A DNA stretch of 64,000 nt from Volvariella volvacea V23 (GCA_000349905.1 KB722740.1:1465309-1529308), one strand, 5' to 3'; counted from the stretch's first letter, positions 1 to 14,052 are shown. Made by a program: numbers and translations. Notes: generated by a model not told the origin, from the letters alone.

Positions 1-2248
1 TTCCAATGTGGCGAGAAGTGAGTCTTCCATTGGATCCCGTTCCCCATCCCCATCCAGCGCAATAAGTGGTGGTCTCCGGGGTGAATCAGGGGCGCTTCCA
101 GTATCAAAAGTATGATTATGATTGAATTCCTTATATTCCTTGTAATCGCCCGACATCGATGATCGTGATTGCCTCCGAGATGTCCCAAACAGCTTCTTCG
201 AAGCCAAATTTAGAGCTTTATTAAGAGCGCTTGTAGCCGCGCGAGAAGCTACACTCGAGGGTGAAGATGATAAGGGAGGCGCATACGGGTGAGGGGGTGG
301 CGGAAAGGTGGTATTTGCAGGTACGTAGTCTGGACTTTGGAACTCATCGGTTATTGGTGTTGCTGGTGATAGTTTTCTTTCATGCAGTGGTCGCCGAGGG
401 TGGGCAGTAATCTCTGCAAACAAAAGAGCGTGTTAGATAATTAGATGCTACTCGCGTTACTTATTCCAACACACCATCTATTGCCCGGTTGAATTCAACA
501 GCCCTCTTGTCCCCAACGAGAACATATTCTCTCCGCAACATACCATCTTCCTCTGTTTCTCCAGGGATTATGGATCCCTCCGTTGATAGTGGTTTCGTGG
601 AGGGCTCCCTTTCGGGTATATGCAAGCCCAATGCGCCACCACCACGAATGGGACTAGGATTCCTGTCAACATTATTAATAAGCACCACTCATCACTGACA
701 GAGAGGATAAGAACAACCTAGGGTATTCACGGGGATACGATGGGCCCGTATCCCCATTGGCCCTCGTCCCCGGCCGTCTGAAGTTGAACTTGCTAGGAGG
801 GATCATAGCTGTAGGGTCCAGTACCTCTGGTGGTATCACGCGATGGTGCTCTGGCGTTGGCGATCTTTCGCCCCATCTCGAAGTTTCCTCCTGTGCTGAA
901 CCCTCTGAATGCGTCCGGAGGAATTTCGACCTGGCTAATGCCTCGCTTGCGAAGAACTCTTCGTAGCTTGCTCTTTCAGCCGCGGTCCTCCTCAGCAGCA
1001 TTCGGATCAGCGCTTTCACGTCTGGAGGTACTGGGAGTTCATCGCTTCCGCCGCCACCACTCTTTCCCGCCGCAGACTGGGGATCCTCATCCGGAAACTT
1101 GATCCCCTTGGAGCTTTCAATCTTTTTGAGCAACTCGATGTGATTTTGCGCCCGGAACGGAGGCTTCCCCACGGACATCTCGTACAGCACAGCTCCGACA
1201 GACCACAAGTCAACTTTGGCATCATACTTCTCGTATCGGAGGATTTCTGGAGCCATGTATAGCCTATCAACCATCAGCGCTCAAAACTGGTTCGGGTCCG
1301 AGGGGGTACTCACGGTGAGCCACATAATGTCTCCGCCAATACAGCATTCGGTAGCGAGCGTGCGAAACCAAAGTCTGCAACCTTTAGTATAGGAATGCCT
1401 AGTGGGTGGCCTCTTTCTAGATCTTCAGCTGATGCTGGGTTAAGAAGAAGATTCTGAGCCGGGAAATGAGGTAAGGATATGTGCATATAATGATGACTCA
1501 CTTGTGGTTTGATATCTCTATGCATGAGTTTCCTGTTGCGGAGGAACTTCAGGGCCCGGGCTGATGAAAGGGGGATTAGTTGTGTGGCCATATCTCTTGT
1601 GTGAATGTGTCAGCAGTTCACCTAGTTGACGTAGAAAGCTCCTGACTACAATTTCTGCTAGACCGCCAGTTCTTGGATGAGGGAAGTACTGGAGTGGCGC
1701 GGTTGGCGATGGCTTGTACTCGAGACCTTCCACACGCCCACGCTTCTTGATGTAATTGGTGAGGTCGCCTCCAGCGCAATACTCCATGATAAGGTAGATA
1801 TGCCGGTCTCCGCGCTTTAGAGGTCATGACGAGACCGGGAGGGTAGGATACCATTGTTGGCATACAGCATGCATGCGCATATAGGCAGGGATAAGACTTA
1901 CCACGATGTCTATTAATTTAGTGATATGACGGTGTGACAACGACTTTAGGATTTGGATTTCGCTTTGTAGGTTATCAAAGAGTTTAGCACTCAGGTTGTC
2001 GCGTTTGACAGTCTTGATTGCCACTCGTTGTCGCGATTCCTGTATACAAGGAAAGGACGATATGAGTTGAGATGCAGTCACAAAGACAGCGTAGTAGCTT
2101 CGCGTACCTCGTGATAACCTCTGTACACCGTCGCAAAGCTACCCTTCCCAATCTCGGAGACCAGGACGTATGGTCGTGCCTCGTCGTCTTCTGATACATG
2201 GGTTCCGAGAGCACCTGGGAGTGTTGAACGCTTCGGAACGGGAGGCAT
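1..2248 (-). CDS. ATG1: Autophagy-initiating Ser/Thr kinase ATG1/ULK (3' part outside window)
   Basis: Protein kinase that starts autophagosome formation in a complex with Atg13 and Atg17/FIP200 (family knowledge). Eight coding exons are visible: 2248-2108, 2039-1902, 1814-1622, 1593-1502, 1453-1314, 1263-718, 662-475 and 413 to the edge; all junctions keep frame. The glycine-rich loop GKGSFATVY lies near residue 35, the catalytic lysine in VAIKTV, the catalytic loop reads HRDIKPQN, and the Mg loop DFGFAR is followed by MAPEIL. Past the kinase domain the chain becomes Ser/Pro-rich, as in Atg1 linkers before the C-terminal Atg13-binding domain, which lies off the left end. The start at 2248 gives MPPVPKRS just ahead of the kinase fold. 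ATG1 is preferred over other CAMK-like kinases because of the fold order and the long linker. Confidence 0.88.
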
Positions 2249-3900
2249 GGGTGAGCCAGGGCCTGAAGGGTTATGGGGTGTAAGGGTGCGGATCTGAGGT
2301 GCTATGGTCGATGATGATGGTTAGAAGGAAGATGATGGGTATTGAAAATAACAAGAGGTTATGTTAAGCAGTTGAGGTTGGAATGGCGTAGGTTGGGTGT
2401 CGGGCCTCCCACACATGACAGTCCCAATCCGGTAATCATGCTGACCAATAAATGAGCAATGTATATTACCAGTTACTTTCCTTTTTTGTATCTACCACGG
2501 ACACTGGCCCATCATCCAAAACTGGACCGCCCGCTCTAAAGAACACCCAGGGAAGAGAACACGGCCAATATTTCGAGGCCCATGGCACTCTATGCGGACA
2601 GTGCACCTAATATGTGGACGGTGCTTGATAAGAACAGCAAGCCGGTCTCTCGGGCTTATGCAATCCTTTCGTGGCGCAAAGTGGTAAGGTATGGGCGTCT
2701 CTGGTCGTGTTCAAGGGACCAGGCTGGATTTAAACAGGTCCAGGGCCAGTCAGGCATTTCATTCATCCACAGGCAGATATTAACTTGCGTTGTAAGTATA
2801 TTCAGACACTCACCCAGACACTCACCCAAACCGATCGCCAGAAGGCTCCTAATTGGTCGCCGTTTCAACGAACTATGTCTTCGTCAATTTACACATCGTG
2901 GCTGCTAGGATTCCAATTACTCCCTGTACGTCTAGTTCAGCATGGCTTATTTCAGCACCCTATTCTACAAGATGGGTGCTATCTCAGTTGCATTGAGTTC
3001 CTGCGTGCTTATGTATATTGGGAACAATTTGAGCCAATGTATTTACTAGTGTCCTGCCAGCGCGTCATCAGAGCCCTTGAGCTCAAATTATCCATGAAGT
3101 TAACTGTATGTCTATTCCTAGATGATCCCTGGCGATCGTGAAATAAGGTCACAGGATCGGTTGAGTTGCCTATCCCGCGGGTATAATCGCCTCGACATTT
3201 CGTTTATACTCTTTCCCTCAACTCTTCCAGTAACTGATTTGAGCAGGTGCTCGAGTTCTGATATCTCAATTTCAAGCAAGGAGCTCTATTACTTCACTTC
3301 GATCATCACTAACAACACAGGCTATCACACGACCAGGTTTTTAGGTCTGGTGTCCAACACCTGGAGCGATCCAAGAATTCCTGTCTCAGAATGTACGACT
3401 GCACTCAGCTGTCCGTCACCTTTATGCAACTACTGATCTTGGACTGACCTCCTAGCACTCCTCACATGAGTGCGCTTCCGAGTCAACGTCCGAAGGCGAA
3501 AGATTTCCCTTTTGCTAGTAGATACCTTTCATATACCTTTCCATTCTTGGCCACATCAGTCATCCCCCTTAAAATACGATTATATACACCAGACACTTTG
3601 TACATGATATTTCTCTTAATATGGCTGGGAGAGCTCACGACAAACTATAATCATCTATCCCGTACACCTGTCGTCTTTGCCTGAGACGCATATAATAGTA
3701 TCTTGTTTAGATCTTGAATCTCATAACCCCAGTTTTGGCACGAGAATATCAGATATAGTAGGGAGCAATGGAATAAGTCGAATTATTTTTTCGGATGTTT
3801 AGAATCTAATTTCCTACGAGAGCGATAGCTCCTTTGGTGCATCCACCTATGGCTGCAGTGACTCGGTCCTTCGTTGTTGCCACGGTTGACATTGTTGAAT
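2249..3900. other. Gene-poor stretch
   Basis: Upstream of ATG1 on its promoter side. Open frames here are short and not protein-like. An 11-base unit (acactcaccca and close variants) is repeated twice at about 2803-2826. I see no convincing gene, RNA or transposon. Confidence 0.5.
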
Positions 3901-3906
3901 ACAGTT

Positions 3907-4525
3907 TCATGGACGTCGACGGTCTTTAGAGGCGCCAGTGTTAGTGCCAGTGCCACTGTAATTTCCAATCGGATGGTTGAAGGTATTATAGTTATAGATC
4001 GTTCGTCCGGGCGGGTTGAGAGTAGTAGAATTGATACCCATATTGCTGGATCCCGCACTCGTTACGACATGGTAAGAATATGATGACATGCCACCACCAA
4101 CGGTGGCTTGCACATTGGTCGCAGCAATAGGATTGAGTCCCGTGTTTTTGGGTAGCTGAGAAAAACCAGAAGGATGTGGAACGCTTGGCGTGCTATTGTA
4201 CCGTGGCGCCCTGGTTGGTGTCATTGGAATAGATAGCAGGTAAGTGTTCATCGCCATGCCAGGATCGAAATTTGTCTTAGGCATATCCCCTCGCCAGCGG
4301 ACGAAGTGGGCCTGGTCTGCAGGAGCAGTGCACTATGTACCGACATGGGATTCTTAGCCCAGGAAATAAAGCATTAATGCCAAGCGATACGTACCGCTTC
4401 GTACCAATATCCTTTATCTTCGGGAAATCTTGTCCCACGACATACGCGCAGCACGATGGGAGCTGTGCATCCGGGTTGATTGCAAGTGGGTCGTTTGGGA
4501 GCTGAGTGCATGGAGAAGGGATCAA
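3907..4525 (-). CDS. Small gene of unknown function, 5' end unresolved
   Basis: Two stretches read like real coding exons. The upstream one (roughly 4515 to 4407) encodes a segment with PNDPLAINPDAQLPSCCAYV. It joins through a GT-AG intron (donor gtacga near 4406, acceptor ctgcag near 4312) to an exon encoding DQAHFVRWRGDMPKTNFDPG, followed by an Asn/Ser/Thr/Gly-rich tail ending near 3907. A further exon upstream (about 4580-4660) could supply a hydrophobic, signal-like stretch and a Gly/His-rich segment, but I could not find a start codon that joins cleanly. The Ser/Thr/Asn-rich tail would suit a secreted or wall-associated protein; that is inference. No family recognised. Confidence 0.33.
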
Positions 4526-4928
4526 GAAGGAGGAATGTTCAGTGCAGAGCCCCCTTTTCGCTTACAACTCGTTAAATACTATAGCGCCACCATGGCCACC
4601 ATGGCCACCGCATTGGCCGTGTGCCACCAACACACAAAGCAAGACCAATGCGCAATCAAGGGCGACGGTGGCTCGGTCGTGCGACCCATGGGACCGAATG
4701 CGTGTTCATGATAGACGGAGTGTGGATTATAACTACACCTAAGAATTATGTGAGTTATTGAATAGGTGGAAGAGCATGTTCAGGTTCTCACCCTCGAACA
4801 TCCCCGGAGGTGTTCAAGTTGATATTATACGTCCACCATTTTGCCACTTTCTGATGAGCGCCATACAACACCAACATACACCACCAAGCAACGCGGCCCG
4901 GAAACTGGCCGCTGCATACCACCACCCC

Positions 4929-6344
4929 ATGTCGTACTTCACCATCCAGCCCAGTATAACTAGCCTTCCTAATGAACTAATCCTAGAGATCTGCTCATTC
5001 TTGGATGAACCCTCGCTGATATGCTTTGCCAAGGCCAACCGATATCTCAATAGGTTGTGTATATGCGGACTCCAACACAATTGGATGGGCTTCGATTATG
5101 CCCCTGATATCGCATATGCTAGCTTCAACATGGCGGCACTGAATCCAGGTCATCGTGGGGTCATTGCTATTTCCATCGCTTTCCTCACCCTCACAGTTTC
5201 TTTCTCGTCCGAACTCGCTCGGTTAATGGAGGAATTATCCTTCGTAAACCAGATAGTGTCAAATCAAGCCTCCATCGTCGATGTAACTCTCAAGATCAAA
5301 TTACGCCTGCACAGCAACACTGGAAGTATGGCAATGTGGTGGAACTCGCTGGTTCGATTGATTGAAAACGCATTAGGGAGGGGATGTAGGGTGTTGAAGC
5401 TTAAGATCAAGGTCTCGCGATGGGCACTCCCTGTGAAGCACAGCTCTGAGCTACAGCTATCCGTTCTACAGCGATGGAACGAGTTATCCAGACTCGAAGT
5501 ATGTGGTGATATCCTTTTGGAAGATCCTTTCATCCAATGGACGTTGGACCTACTCAGCTGCTCCCCCATCCTTCTCCTCACCTTCGGTTCGATAAATCAA
5601 GCACCAGAATCATGGTATCGACTACTCAGATCTTCGGATTTGCACTGTCGCAATTTGCAGGACCTCTATATTTACTGCGAAATACCTTGGGACGACTTAA
5701 AGGCATTTCTCTCGCATCACGAGGATCTACATACACTGGTTATCGTTCCAAACAAAGTTGATAGCACGAACCAATCGCTTGAAGCCATCAATTCCCTCCG
5801 GGCGTTGAAGATTCTGGATATACACCCCGTTTATGGGTCATGTCTACTACCTTCCATCCGACCTGGCGATCAATTGTGGTTCTGCACCATTAGACTCGAT
5901 GGCACCTTGACTGGAATCACAAGTCTCATGACAACACTCGGAAACCTCTCCATCGGGGATTACATCTCGCCAGACGGGAAAGTTCATATTGAAACTATAA
6001 AAAAGGAAGACATAAATGGCCTTGAAACGTGGTTTCATAATATCCATGATTACGAAACATTGCTGCCTCGCCCATTTTTCCCCCGTATTCATCACCTCTG
6101 TTTTCGGCTTCAGTATGGCTTTGAGCCCAACCCTTCACAGTATGATACTCTCAAGCATTTCTGCTCGTTTTTCCCTGAGCTCAAGACTCTTGACCTGAGC
6201 TGCTTGGATTATGATGGGTGGAATGCCACATCGATGAATGCCTTCTGGCTAGAATTGGCGAAGGTTTGCCCATTGTTCAAGGAGGGCACGATCGGGGGGA
6301 ACTACTCTTGGAATAGGCAGGTCTCTTCAAAAGAGGCACCTTAG
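4929..6344 (+). CDS. F-box protein with degenerate leucine-rich repeats (paralog 1)
   Basis: Single-exon gene of about 471 residues. The N-terminus has an F-box (LPNELILEICSFLDEPSLIC), which in this family binds Skp1 and recruits substrates to an SCF ubiquitin ligase. The rest is a repeat-like alpha/beta region with regularly spaced Leu/Ile, the usual substrate-binding part of fungal F-box/LRR-like proteins. The frame is open upstream, but the ATG at 4929 gives MSYFTIQP directly before the F-box and lines up with the start of the paralog at 9883, so I prefer it. Six relatives lie in this window, three of them broken. The substrate is unknown. The C-terminal FKEG motif matches FEKG in the other copies. 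Confidence 0.78.
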   Translation: MSYFTIQPSITSLPNELILEICSFLDEPSLICFAKANRYLNRLCICGLQHNWMGFDYAPDIAYASFNMAALNPGHRGVIAISIAFLTLTVSFSSELARLMEELSFVNQIVSNQASIVDVTLKIKLRLHSNTGSMAMWWNSLVRLIENALGRGCRVLKLKIKVSRWALPVKHSSELQLSVLQRWNELSRLEVCGDILLEDPFIQWTLDLLSCSPILLLTFGSINQAPESWYRLLRSSDLHCRNLQDLYIYCEIPWDDLKAFLSHHEDLHTLVIVPNKVDSTNQSLEAINSLRALKILDIHPVYGSCLLPSIRPGDQLWFCTIRLDGTLTGITSLMTTLGNLSIGDYISPDGKVHIETIKKEDINGLETWFHNIHDYETLLPRPFFPRIHHLCFRLQYGFEPNPSQYDTLKHFCSFFPELKTLDLSCLDYDGWNATSMNAFWLELAKVCPLFKEGTIGGNYSWNRQVSSKEAP

Positions 6345-7430
6345 TGTAGCAGCACGTTCGAATACGCTCGAGAAATAACGTTCAAATTATTTTTCGTAAT
6401 TTCCTATTTTTCTTCTTCGTTCCCTGACATCCCCATTAGTTGTTCAATGCTATTCTTACAGGCCCTATTTCTTGACACATCTCCCTCGTCATCTAGCTCC
6501 CTCTCCCTCGGACACTCCCTCGATTTATATCCTGCCGTCTTTAATCATTTAACGACCAAGGACGTGAGCTCAAGATATCGATTCTTCCTTGTTACATGGA
6601 CTTCCTTCGTTGTGGAAATATCAGCATCAGGCCCCTGTCTCGCTTAGTGTGGTGCCATCCATAGCTAGCCGGATGCGCTCAAAGACTTCCGGTTCCTGCT
6701 TGATGGATTTCGCTTATTAGTCGTTGTTGGTATCAATGCTTGTAGCCAATGATATTGACACAATTTCTTGACACTTGACATTGTCCTCGGGTCTGCCACG
6801 AGAACCCCCGGCGAAGGAACGACGGTCTCAGCTCCTCGACTTAATCGCGAGCATGATCCACGGATTTGACTCTCTCGCAACCGCAATGGTGTGAATCCCA
6901 TGGAAATTGTGGGTAACTTTCCTTGAGAGGTAGGTCGGGATAGGCTTACGGCTTGGAGACCATCCTGAGCCGGTTCCGGTGCGTGTCTCTCCTCTGGTCC
7001 GAGCTTATTGAAGCCGAGGTTCGAACCTTGCAGTCAGCAGTATCTTCCGTCTCGGGCTCTCAGAAAATAACTTGTTCGCACCGAAATTCGGGCTGCATGG
7101 CTGACTGCAGTGGTACGAGCAACGAATCCCAACCTGGTACAGTAAATACCCCACCAACAAGTATCTTCGGTGGGGTGGAAAAGGCTTAATAATGCCCCTT
7201 CATTGGAGCAACCACTGCGGATACTGAGCATACGATTGCTTAAAAAGAGCCTTCAGAATTCTGGGACCTCCGCGTAGATGAGGAGGTGGACGTCTCTGTC
7301 AGGCCTATTTTAGAGTATTTTCACAAGCATTGTTGATTTGTCGAGGCAAAATACCACGACTGTTTATGCGACGCATACGTTTGGTTGGCTGCTTATGGAC
7401 ATTCTTCACGAGTACCCTTCGTCCTTGCGC
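6345..7430. other. Intergenic region upstream of the peroxidase
   Basis: No gene-like reading frame found. It carries the distal promoter of the peroxidase gene. Pyrimidine-rich tracts occur near 6480-6530. Confidence 0.45.
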
Positions 7431-7438
7431 TATAAAAG
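7431..7438 (+). promoter_or_regulatory. TATA box of the peroxidase gene
   Basis: TATAAAAG lies 58 bases upstream of the peroxidase ATG at 7489, a typical distance for a strongly regulated secreted-enzyme gene with a short leader. Confidence 0.6.
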
Positions 7439-7487
7439 CCTGTAAGTATTCAATTTTCCTCATCCACTCATCGGATTCGAGCAGTAA

Positions 7488-9297
<1,810 letters not shown>

Positions 9298-9882
9298 ATA
9301 CCTACACGGCGACTCGCAGCCTATTGCCATCGTGTAAAAGTTCTGCTATAGATCGCATTGATTTAGCCAACCTTCTTATCTCTAGCCCCCTTTTGTTCCT
9401 CTCTAGCTTGAAATAGATTTTTTTCGAAAGACGCAACGGCAATTGGGAATACGGTGCCCAATGTATGCTGATTATTTCAGCCATTTGTATTCGTTTTATG
9501 TGATCAGATGGGGCCTGGTAATACTAGTAAGAGGATAACTACGTCAGTCATTCCTCGTAGGAGTCTAAAGCCATGCTGCTGCCGGAGTTTTTACATTTGA
9601 CTGCCAACAATTGATTGTACTAATGGATTATTCACACGAAAGGGTTAACCTAGCAAGGTTAATCCCAAAGGTAATAAATCCAATTTGGCACACACGATGG
9701 GCCTCATCCTTAACGGATTATAATGACACAACTCGATAGAGGTTTCTTAGATAAAATACCACACGTGTAGGTATCCTTACACAAATGGTCAATGCCACAA
9801 CAGTCGTATACATATGAACAGCATAGTGCCGCTGAGCGTTGATTGAACTTGGGTCATAGCACCAAGCGTTCGATCCTGGCCA
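9298..9882. other. Intergenic spacer
   Basis: Contains the peroxidase 3' region and the promoter of F-box paralog 2. The left boundary of the duplicated segment lies near 9819. No gene seen. Confidence 0.45.
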
Positions 9883-11292
9883 ATGGCGTGCCCCCTCATC
9901 CAATCTAACCTCGCCAATCTTCCAACCGAATTACTTTTGGAAATCTTCTCACTACTGGATGATTGCTCCTTGATGTCTCTCGCCCAGGTCTCTCGACGCT
10001 TTAACAGGTTATCTATATGCGGGTTCAAGCACCACTGGCAAGGTTTTGCTCACTATCCAGATATCGGATACGCTGGCTTCACTATGCCCGAATTACGTGC
10101 AGAGTTTCGTCGATTCATCTTTATTTCCGTCACTTTCCGCCTTCTCGCAGTTCGCTTCTCATCCTCACCCACTCGTTTAAGGGAAGAATTGTCCCTCATA
10201 AACCAGACAATATCCAATCAAGCTTCCATTGATAACCTTACTCTCGAGATTCCTCCTGTCCTAGGCACTCAATCCGGAAGCATGGGCATGTGGTGGAACA
10301 CACTAGCTGGAGTGGTTGAAAGCGCGTTAGGGCGGGGATGTAAAGGATTGAAGCTTGATATCACCATCGCGCCTCGGACACGCACTATGCAATGTGACTC
10401 CGAGTTGCAGCTATCTGTTCAGCACCGACAGAACAAGCTGCGCAAGCTCGAAATTTCCGGTGGTCTCCTCTTGGAACCCCCCTTCATCCAATGGACGTTG
10501 GACCTACTCTCTTGCTCTCCCATTTATTCCCTCGACTTCAATCAAATATCCCAAACACCAGAAACATGGTCCCGCCTGCTCGTATCATCAGATCTGCACT
10601 GTCCCAATTTGCAGAACCTTAATATTTACTGCGAAATACCGTGGGCAGATTTGAAGGTGTTCCTCGCACGTCATAGCTCACTGCAAAAATTGGCCATCGT
10701 TCCTGACCAGATTAAATGGAGGGATCAACCGTTCGAGATCACCAGCCCTCTTGGTGCGTTGTGGATACTCAGACTGCATCCTGCCTATGGGGCATGTCTG
10801 CTTCCCCCCACCCGACCTGACAACCAGTTGTGGTCTTGCACCCTTGTATTCGTCCCTAGCTCCGTTGATATTGGAAGTGTTGTATTAACACTCAAGAATC
10901 TCTCCGATGGAAATTATATCTCATCTACTGGGCATATTTGTCTTCACAACCTCACAGAAAAAACTATAAGCGACCTTCTGGCGTGGCTTCAGAATCCACT
11001 CAACAAGTCATTACCTCGGTCATCCTTTCCCCATATCTGTCACCTCCGAATCCAATTCGATGGAGATTTTGTCCCCAATCGTCCAGGTTTTATCAAGCTC
11101 AAGCAGCTCTGCTCATTCTTTCCCGAGCTTAGAATCCTTCATGTAGGAAGCCCTTTGTACGATAAATGGGATGGTAAATGGATGGACCCGTTCTGGTCGG
11201 AGATGGTAAAGGCTTGTCCGGTATTTGAGAAGGGTACGGCTGGGACTGGATGGAGCACATCCAAGGAGGTTTTTTTGAGGAAGCTGATTTAG
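9883..11292 (+). CDS. F-box protein with degenerate leucine-rich repeats (paralog 2)
   Basis: Intact single exon, 469 residues. F-box at residues 9-45 (LPTELLLEIFSLLDDCSLMS), then the same Leu/Ile-rich body as the copy at 4929, with shared blocks such as PFIQWTLDLLSCSP and YCEIPW. Predicted role, by family, is substrate adaptor of an SCF E3 ligase; substrate unknown. The ATG lies right before the F-box with no in-frame alternative. This copy is the left half of a duplicated module: the gene and the convergent CFEM gene after it recur as a pair at 12.5-14.9 kb, where the F-box copy is broken. Confidence 0.8.
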   Translation: MACPLIQSNLANLPTELLLEIFSLLDDCSLMSLAQVSRRFNRLSICGFKHHWQGFAHYPDIGYAGFTMPELRAEFRRFIFISVTFRLLAVRFSSSPTRLREELSLINQTISNQASIDNLTLEIPPVLGTQSGSMGMWWNTLAGVVESALGRGCKGLKLDITIAPRTRTMQCDSELQLSVQHRQNKLRKLEISGGLLLEPPFIQWTLDLLSCSPIYSLDFNQISQTPETWSRLLVSSDLHCPNLQNLNIYCEIPWADLKVFLARHSSLQKLAIVPDQIKWRDQPFEITSPLGALWILRLHPAYGACLLPPTRPDNQLWSCTLVFVPSSVDIGSVVLTLKNLSDGNYISSTGHICLHNLTEKTISDLLAWLQNPLNKSLPRSSFPHICHLRIQFDGDFVPNRPGFIKLKQLCSFFPELRILHVGSPLYDKWDGKWMDPFWSEMVKACPVFEKGTAGTGWSTSKEVFLRKLI

Positions 11293-11474
11293 TTTCCGTG
11301 GCCCAAAATGGAGGTCTTTTGCTATATGCTAGGCATACGTACTCTACGATTGCCCAGAAGGATGGCGCTTTGTACTTTACCAACAAACTGTTATGATATT
11401 AGCACGGAATCCGACACGTATAACGTCTACAAACGAGGTGCGAAGAGCAACTCCTATGCGAGTGTCAGGGTAAC

Positions 11475-12265
11475 TCAGATGTTGACGATACCAGCAACCA
11501 AGGCAACTGCCAAACCAGTAAATCCACCCGCAACCTGGAGAGCACCGTTGTCGTTGCCAGTATTGGCATTGTCGTCTTCAGAGTTGCTGGAATCAGAACC
11601 AGTGCCGGAACCAGTGCCAGTACCGGTACCAGGGGTACCTGTGTTGGAAGGAGGAGCACCTGTGTTGGCGGGCGTAGATGAACCACTAGTGGCTGATGTG
11701 TCAGAACCAGTAGGTTCACTGTCATCGGTTGGGTTTGCAGAACTGAGCATGAAATTCAATTCTAAAATCAATTAAAATAGACGTGAAGAATGCTACTCAC
11801 TCAGATTCAGAACCGCTAGAGTCGGCATCATCTGTGGGTCCGGAGGGAGGTGGTGTCGCTTCACCTACACCGATGTCGACACCCTAGAACGAGCATGACA
11901 AAGTACACATTGAACGTCTTGAGAAAGGAACCTACCACGCTAGCGCATTCAGCCTGAAGACCGCTGAGGGCCAATGGGAGATCGTCGCCTGCACAAGCAT
12001 CTTGAATGCAAGTTGCAAGGGCGTTGATGAATTCAGTATTGCTGCAGAAACACAACGAGTCATCCGGGTCGCACTCCGGGAATTGAACGCTTCCTCCACA
12101 AGGAAGGGCGCAATCTGTGGGAAAAGTTAAAATGTTCTCAGGTAGAAGAGGGAGATGCTTACTAGGTGCTCCAGTCTCCCCTCCAGTATCTTGGCGTGCA
12201 AACAAGGTTGCACTAACGAGCGAAGCCACACAAGGCAACAAAACGAGTGACGTGTAGAAGCGCAT
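11475..12265 (-). CDS. CFEM-domain cell-surface protein, GPI-type tail (copy 1)
   Basis: Four exons (12265-12163, 12114-11936, 11883-11801, 11742-11475) join in frame to 210 residues. Order: signal peptide (MRFYTSLVLLPCVASLVSA), a CFEM domain with its eight cysteines (DC, PC, EC, LC, FC, TC, AC, EC), then a Ser/Thr/Gly/Pro-rich mucin-like spacer with GTGTGSGTGS repeats, and a hydrophobic C-terminus (LAVALVAGIVNI) preceded by small residues, as expected for a GPI-anchor signal. CFEM proteins bind heme or act at the cell surface in fungi; the exact role here is unknown. An internal AG (11763) was rejected as acceptor because it breaks the frame; the one at 11743 works. Convergent with F-box paralog 2. 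Confidence 0.85.
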
Positions 12266-12491
12266 TATTGTCTTCTGTAAATATCAATCCTAGATGTAAA
12301 TGAGAGGACGCTTAAGCTAGTGGGGTATGAAGGAATCGCTGGCGCAGAAAAGTGATCCGCTTTTAAGGTCATTTTTCTGCAAAATCCTGATCCAATCATC
12401 TCTAGTCATCAAAAGGCCCCGGTGCCACAACACATGCATAGTGTACCTGAGCGCCGATTAACGGCAATACTAAACGATCAATTCTGATTAA

Positions 12492-13911
12492 TGGTACCCT
12501 CCACGATTCAATCTAGTCTCGCCAGTCTTCGAACCGATTACTCTTGGAGATCTTCCCACTGTTGAATGATTGCTCCTTGATATCTCTCGCTAAGGTCTCC
12601 CGACATTTCAACAGGCTATCTATATGCGGATTCGAGCATGACTGGCCAGGCTTTGCTTACCATGCAAGCATTGGACATGTTGACTTCGACATGTCCAAAC
12701 TCAATCCTAGTCTTCGTGGAGTCATTGCTATTTTCATCGCTTTCCACACCCTCGCCGTTTATTTCTCGTCAGAGCCCACTCGTTTAGGGGAAGAATTATC
12801 CTTCATACACCGGATAGTGTCGAATCAGGTTTCTATTAAGACCCTCATACTCGAGATCGATCCATGCCAGCGCGAGATCCAGAAAGGGAGGCAAAAATAT
12901 GTGGTGGATGTGCTGGTTGAGGTGATTGAAAGTGCGTTAGAACGGGGATGCCGGGTCCTAGAACTTGACGTTGGTGTTGATGCCGGGGCGCTGACTGTGC
13001 AATACGACTCTGAGCTACAACTATACGTTATACATCGACAGAACAAGTTTTTCGAACTCAGAATCTCCGGTGGCCTCTTGTTGCAAGCCCCCTTTGTCCA
13101 ATGGACGTCGGATTTATTATCTTGTTCTCCCATCCATTCCCCCACCTTCGATAGAATACGGCAAACACCAGAAGCATGGCGTAGGCTATTCAGCTCTACG
13201 GATCTACGCTGTCGCGGTCTGTGGAAGCTTTACATTTACTGCGAAGCACTGGAATGATTTGGTAGTATTCCTCTTCCGTCACAAGTCTCTTCAAACTTTG
13301 GTCATTGTTCCCGACCAGGTTGAAAGCAGGAATCAAGCATTCGAGGCAGTCAGTTTTCTGTACGCGTTGAAAGTACTCAAACTGCATCCGGTTTATGGAT
13401 CATGCCTACTTCCTGCCACCCGCACTAGCCACGAGCTAGGGTCTTGTTCCATTGCGTTTGATCCTACCTCAGTTAGCATTAGAAATGCGATGACCACACT
13501 CGAGAATCTCTCTATTGGAAGTTATATCTCACCCAACACCAAAATTCGTCTGCAAACGCTTACAGGGAAAACTATCAGCGACCTTTTGGCGTGGCTGCAA
13601 GACCCTCCCAAGAACCGCTATCTCGGCCATCTTTTCCCAATATTCATCACCTTCACATTCAGTTGGATGATGACTTCGTGCCTAGCTGTTCATGCCTGAC
13701 GGCGCTCAAGCAGCTCTGCTCATTCTTTCCTGACCTTCGAAGCCTTCACATCGGATGCTTGTACTATGATGAATGGGACGCTCAACAGATGGATGTATTC
13801 TGGTCAACGTTGGTGGAGGTCTGTCCCATGTTCGAGAAAGGCACGGCTGGGTGGTGCACTTCCAAGAATTTTTCCCAAGGAAGCCATGTTAGTTTTCATA
13901 GTCCAGCGTAG
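12492..13911 (+). pseudogene. F-box gene remnant (paralog 3), frameshifted
   Basis: Aligned by eye to the intact copy at 9883, this one loses frame three times. One base is missing in the F-box start (near 12537, ACCGATTAC against ACCGAATTAC), two bases near 13248, after which the frame meets TGA at 13255, and one base near 13610. The three open pieces (12544-13257, 13070-13699, 13591-13911) together cover nearly the whole protein, so this looks like recent decay without large deletion. The codons between the breaks still read as normal protein. Confidence 0.75.
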
Positions 13912-14052
13912 GGGTCTTCCTCTGCTGTATTGCTTTGTACTTTAGCAATAAGTTGTTATAACATTAGCACGAAATCCAAGATGTATGATATCCATAGACG
14001 AGGCGTGAAGCGCGTCTTTTGTTCTTAGGAACTACCGGAGTATAATGGTACC

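Larger units (their letters stand above)
9819..12395. repeat. Tandem segmental duplication, unit 1 (F-box + CFEM)
   Basis: Unit 1 and the unit at 12436-14985 share the F-box leader (catagtg...ctgagcg), the F-box gene, the intergenic 3' ends, the CFEM gene on the opposite strand and its promoter (ggctggcgcag followed by gtgatccgc). Boundaries are approximate, read by eye from where similarity starts and stops. Confidence 0.7.

Noticed and set aside
2582..3684. Several plus-strand frames of 70-118 codons
   Set aside because: No motif, no consistent codon pattern, overlapping in different frames.
4758..4760. Start of F-box paralog 1 at 4758
   Set aside because: The codon is TTG; the ATG at 4929 aligns with the start of the intact paralog.
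9298..9882. tRNA or other structured RNA genes in the spacers
   Set aside because: Reading by eye showed no convincing B-box or cloverleaf; a covariance-model search would be needed to exclude them.
11308..11775. Plus-strand frame with Val/Pro-Glu repeats opposite CFEM copy 1 (and the same at 14045-14356)
   Set aside because: Complement of the Gly/Thr/Ser-rich spacer of the CFEM gene; repeats produce open frames on both strands.
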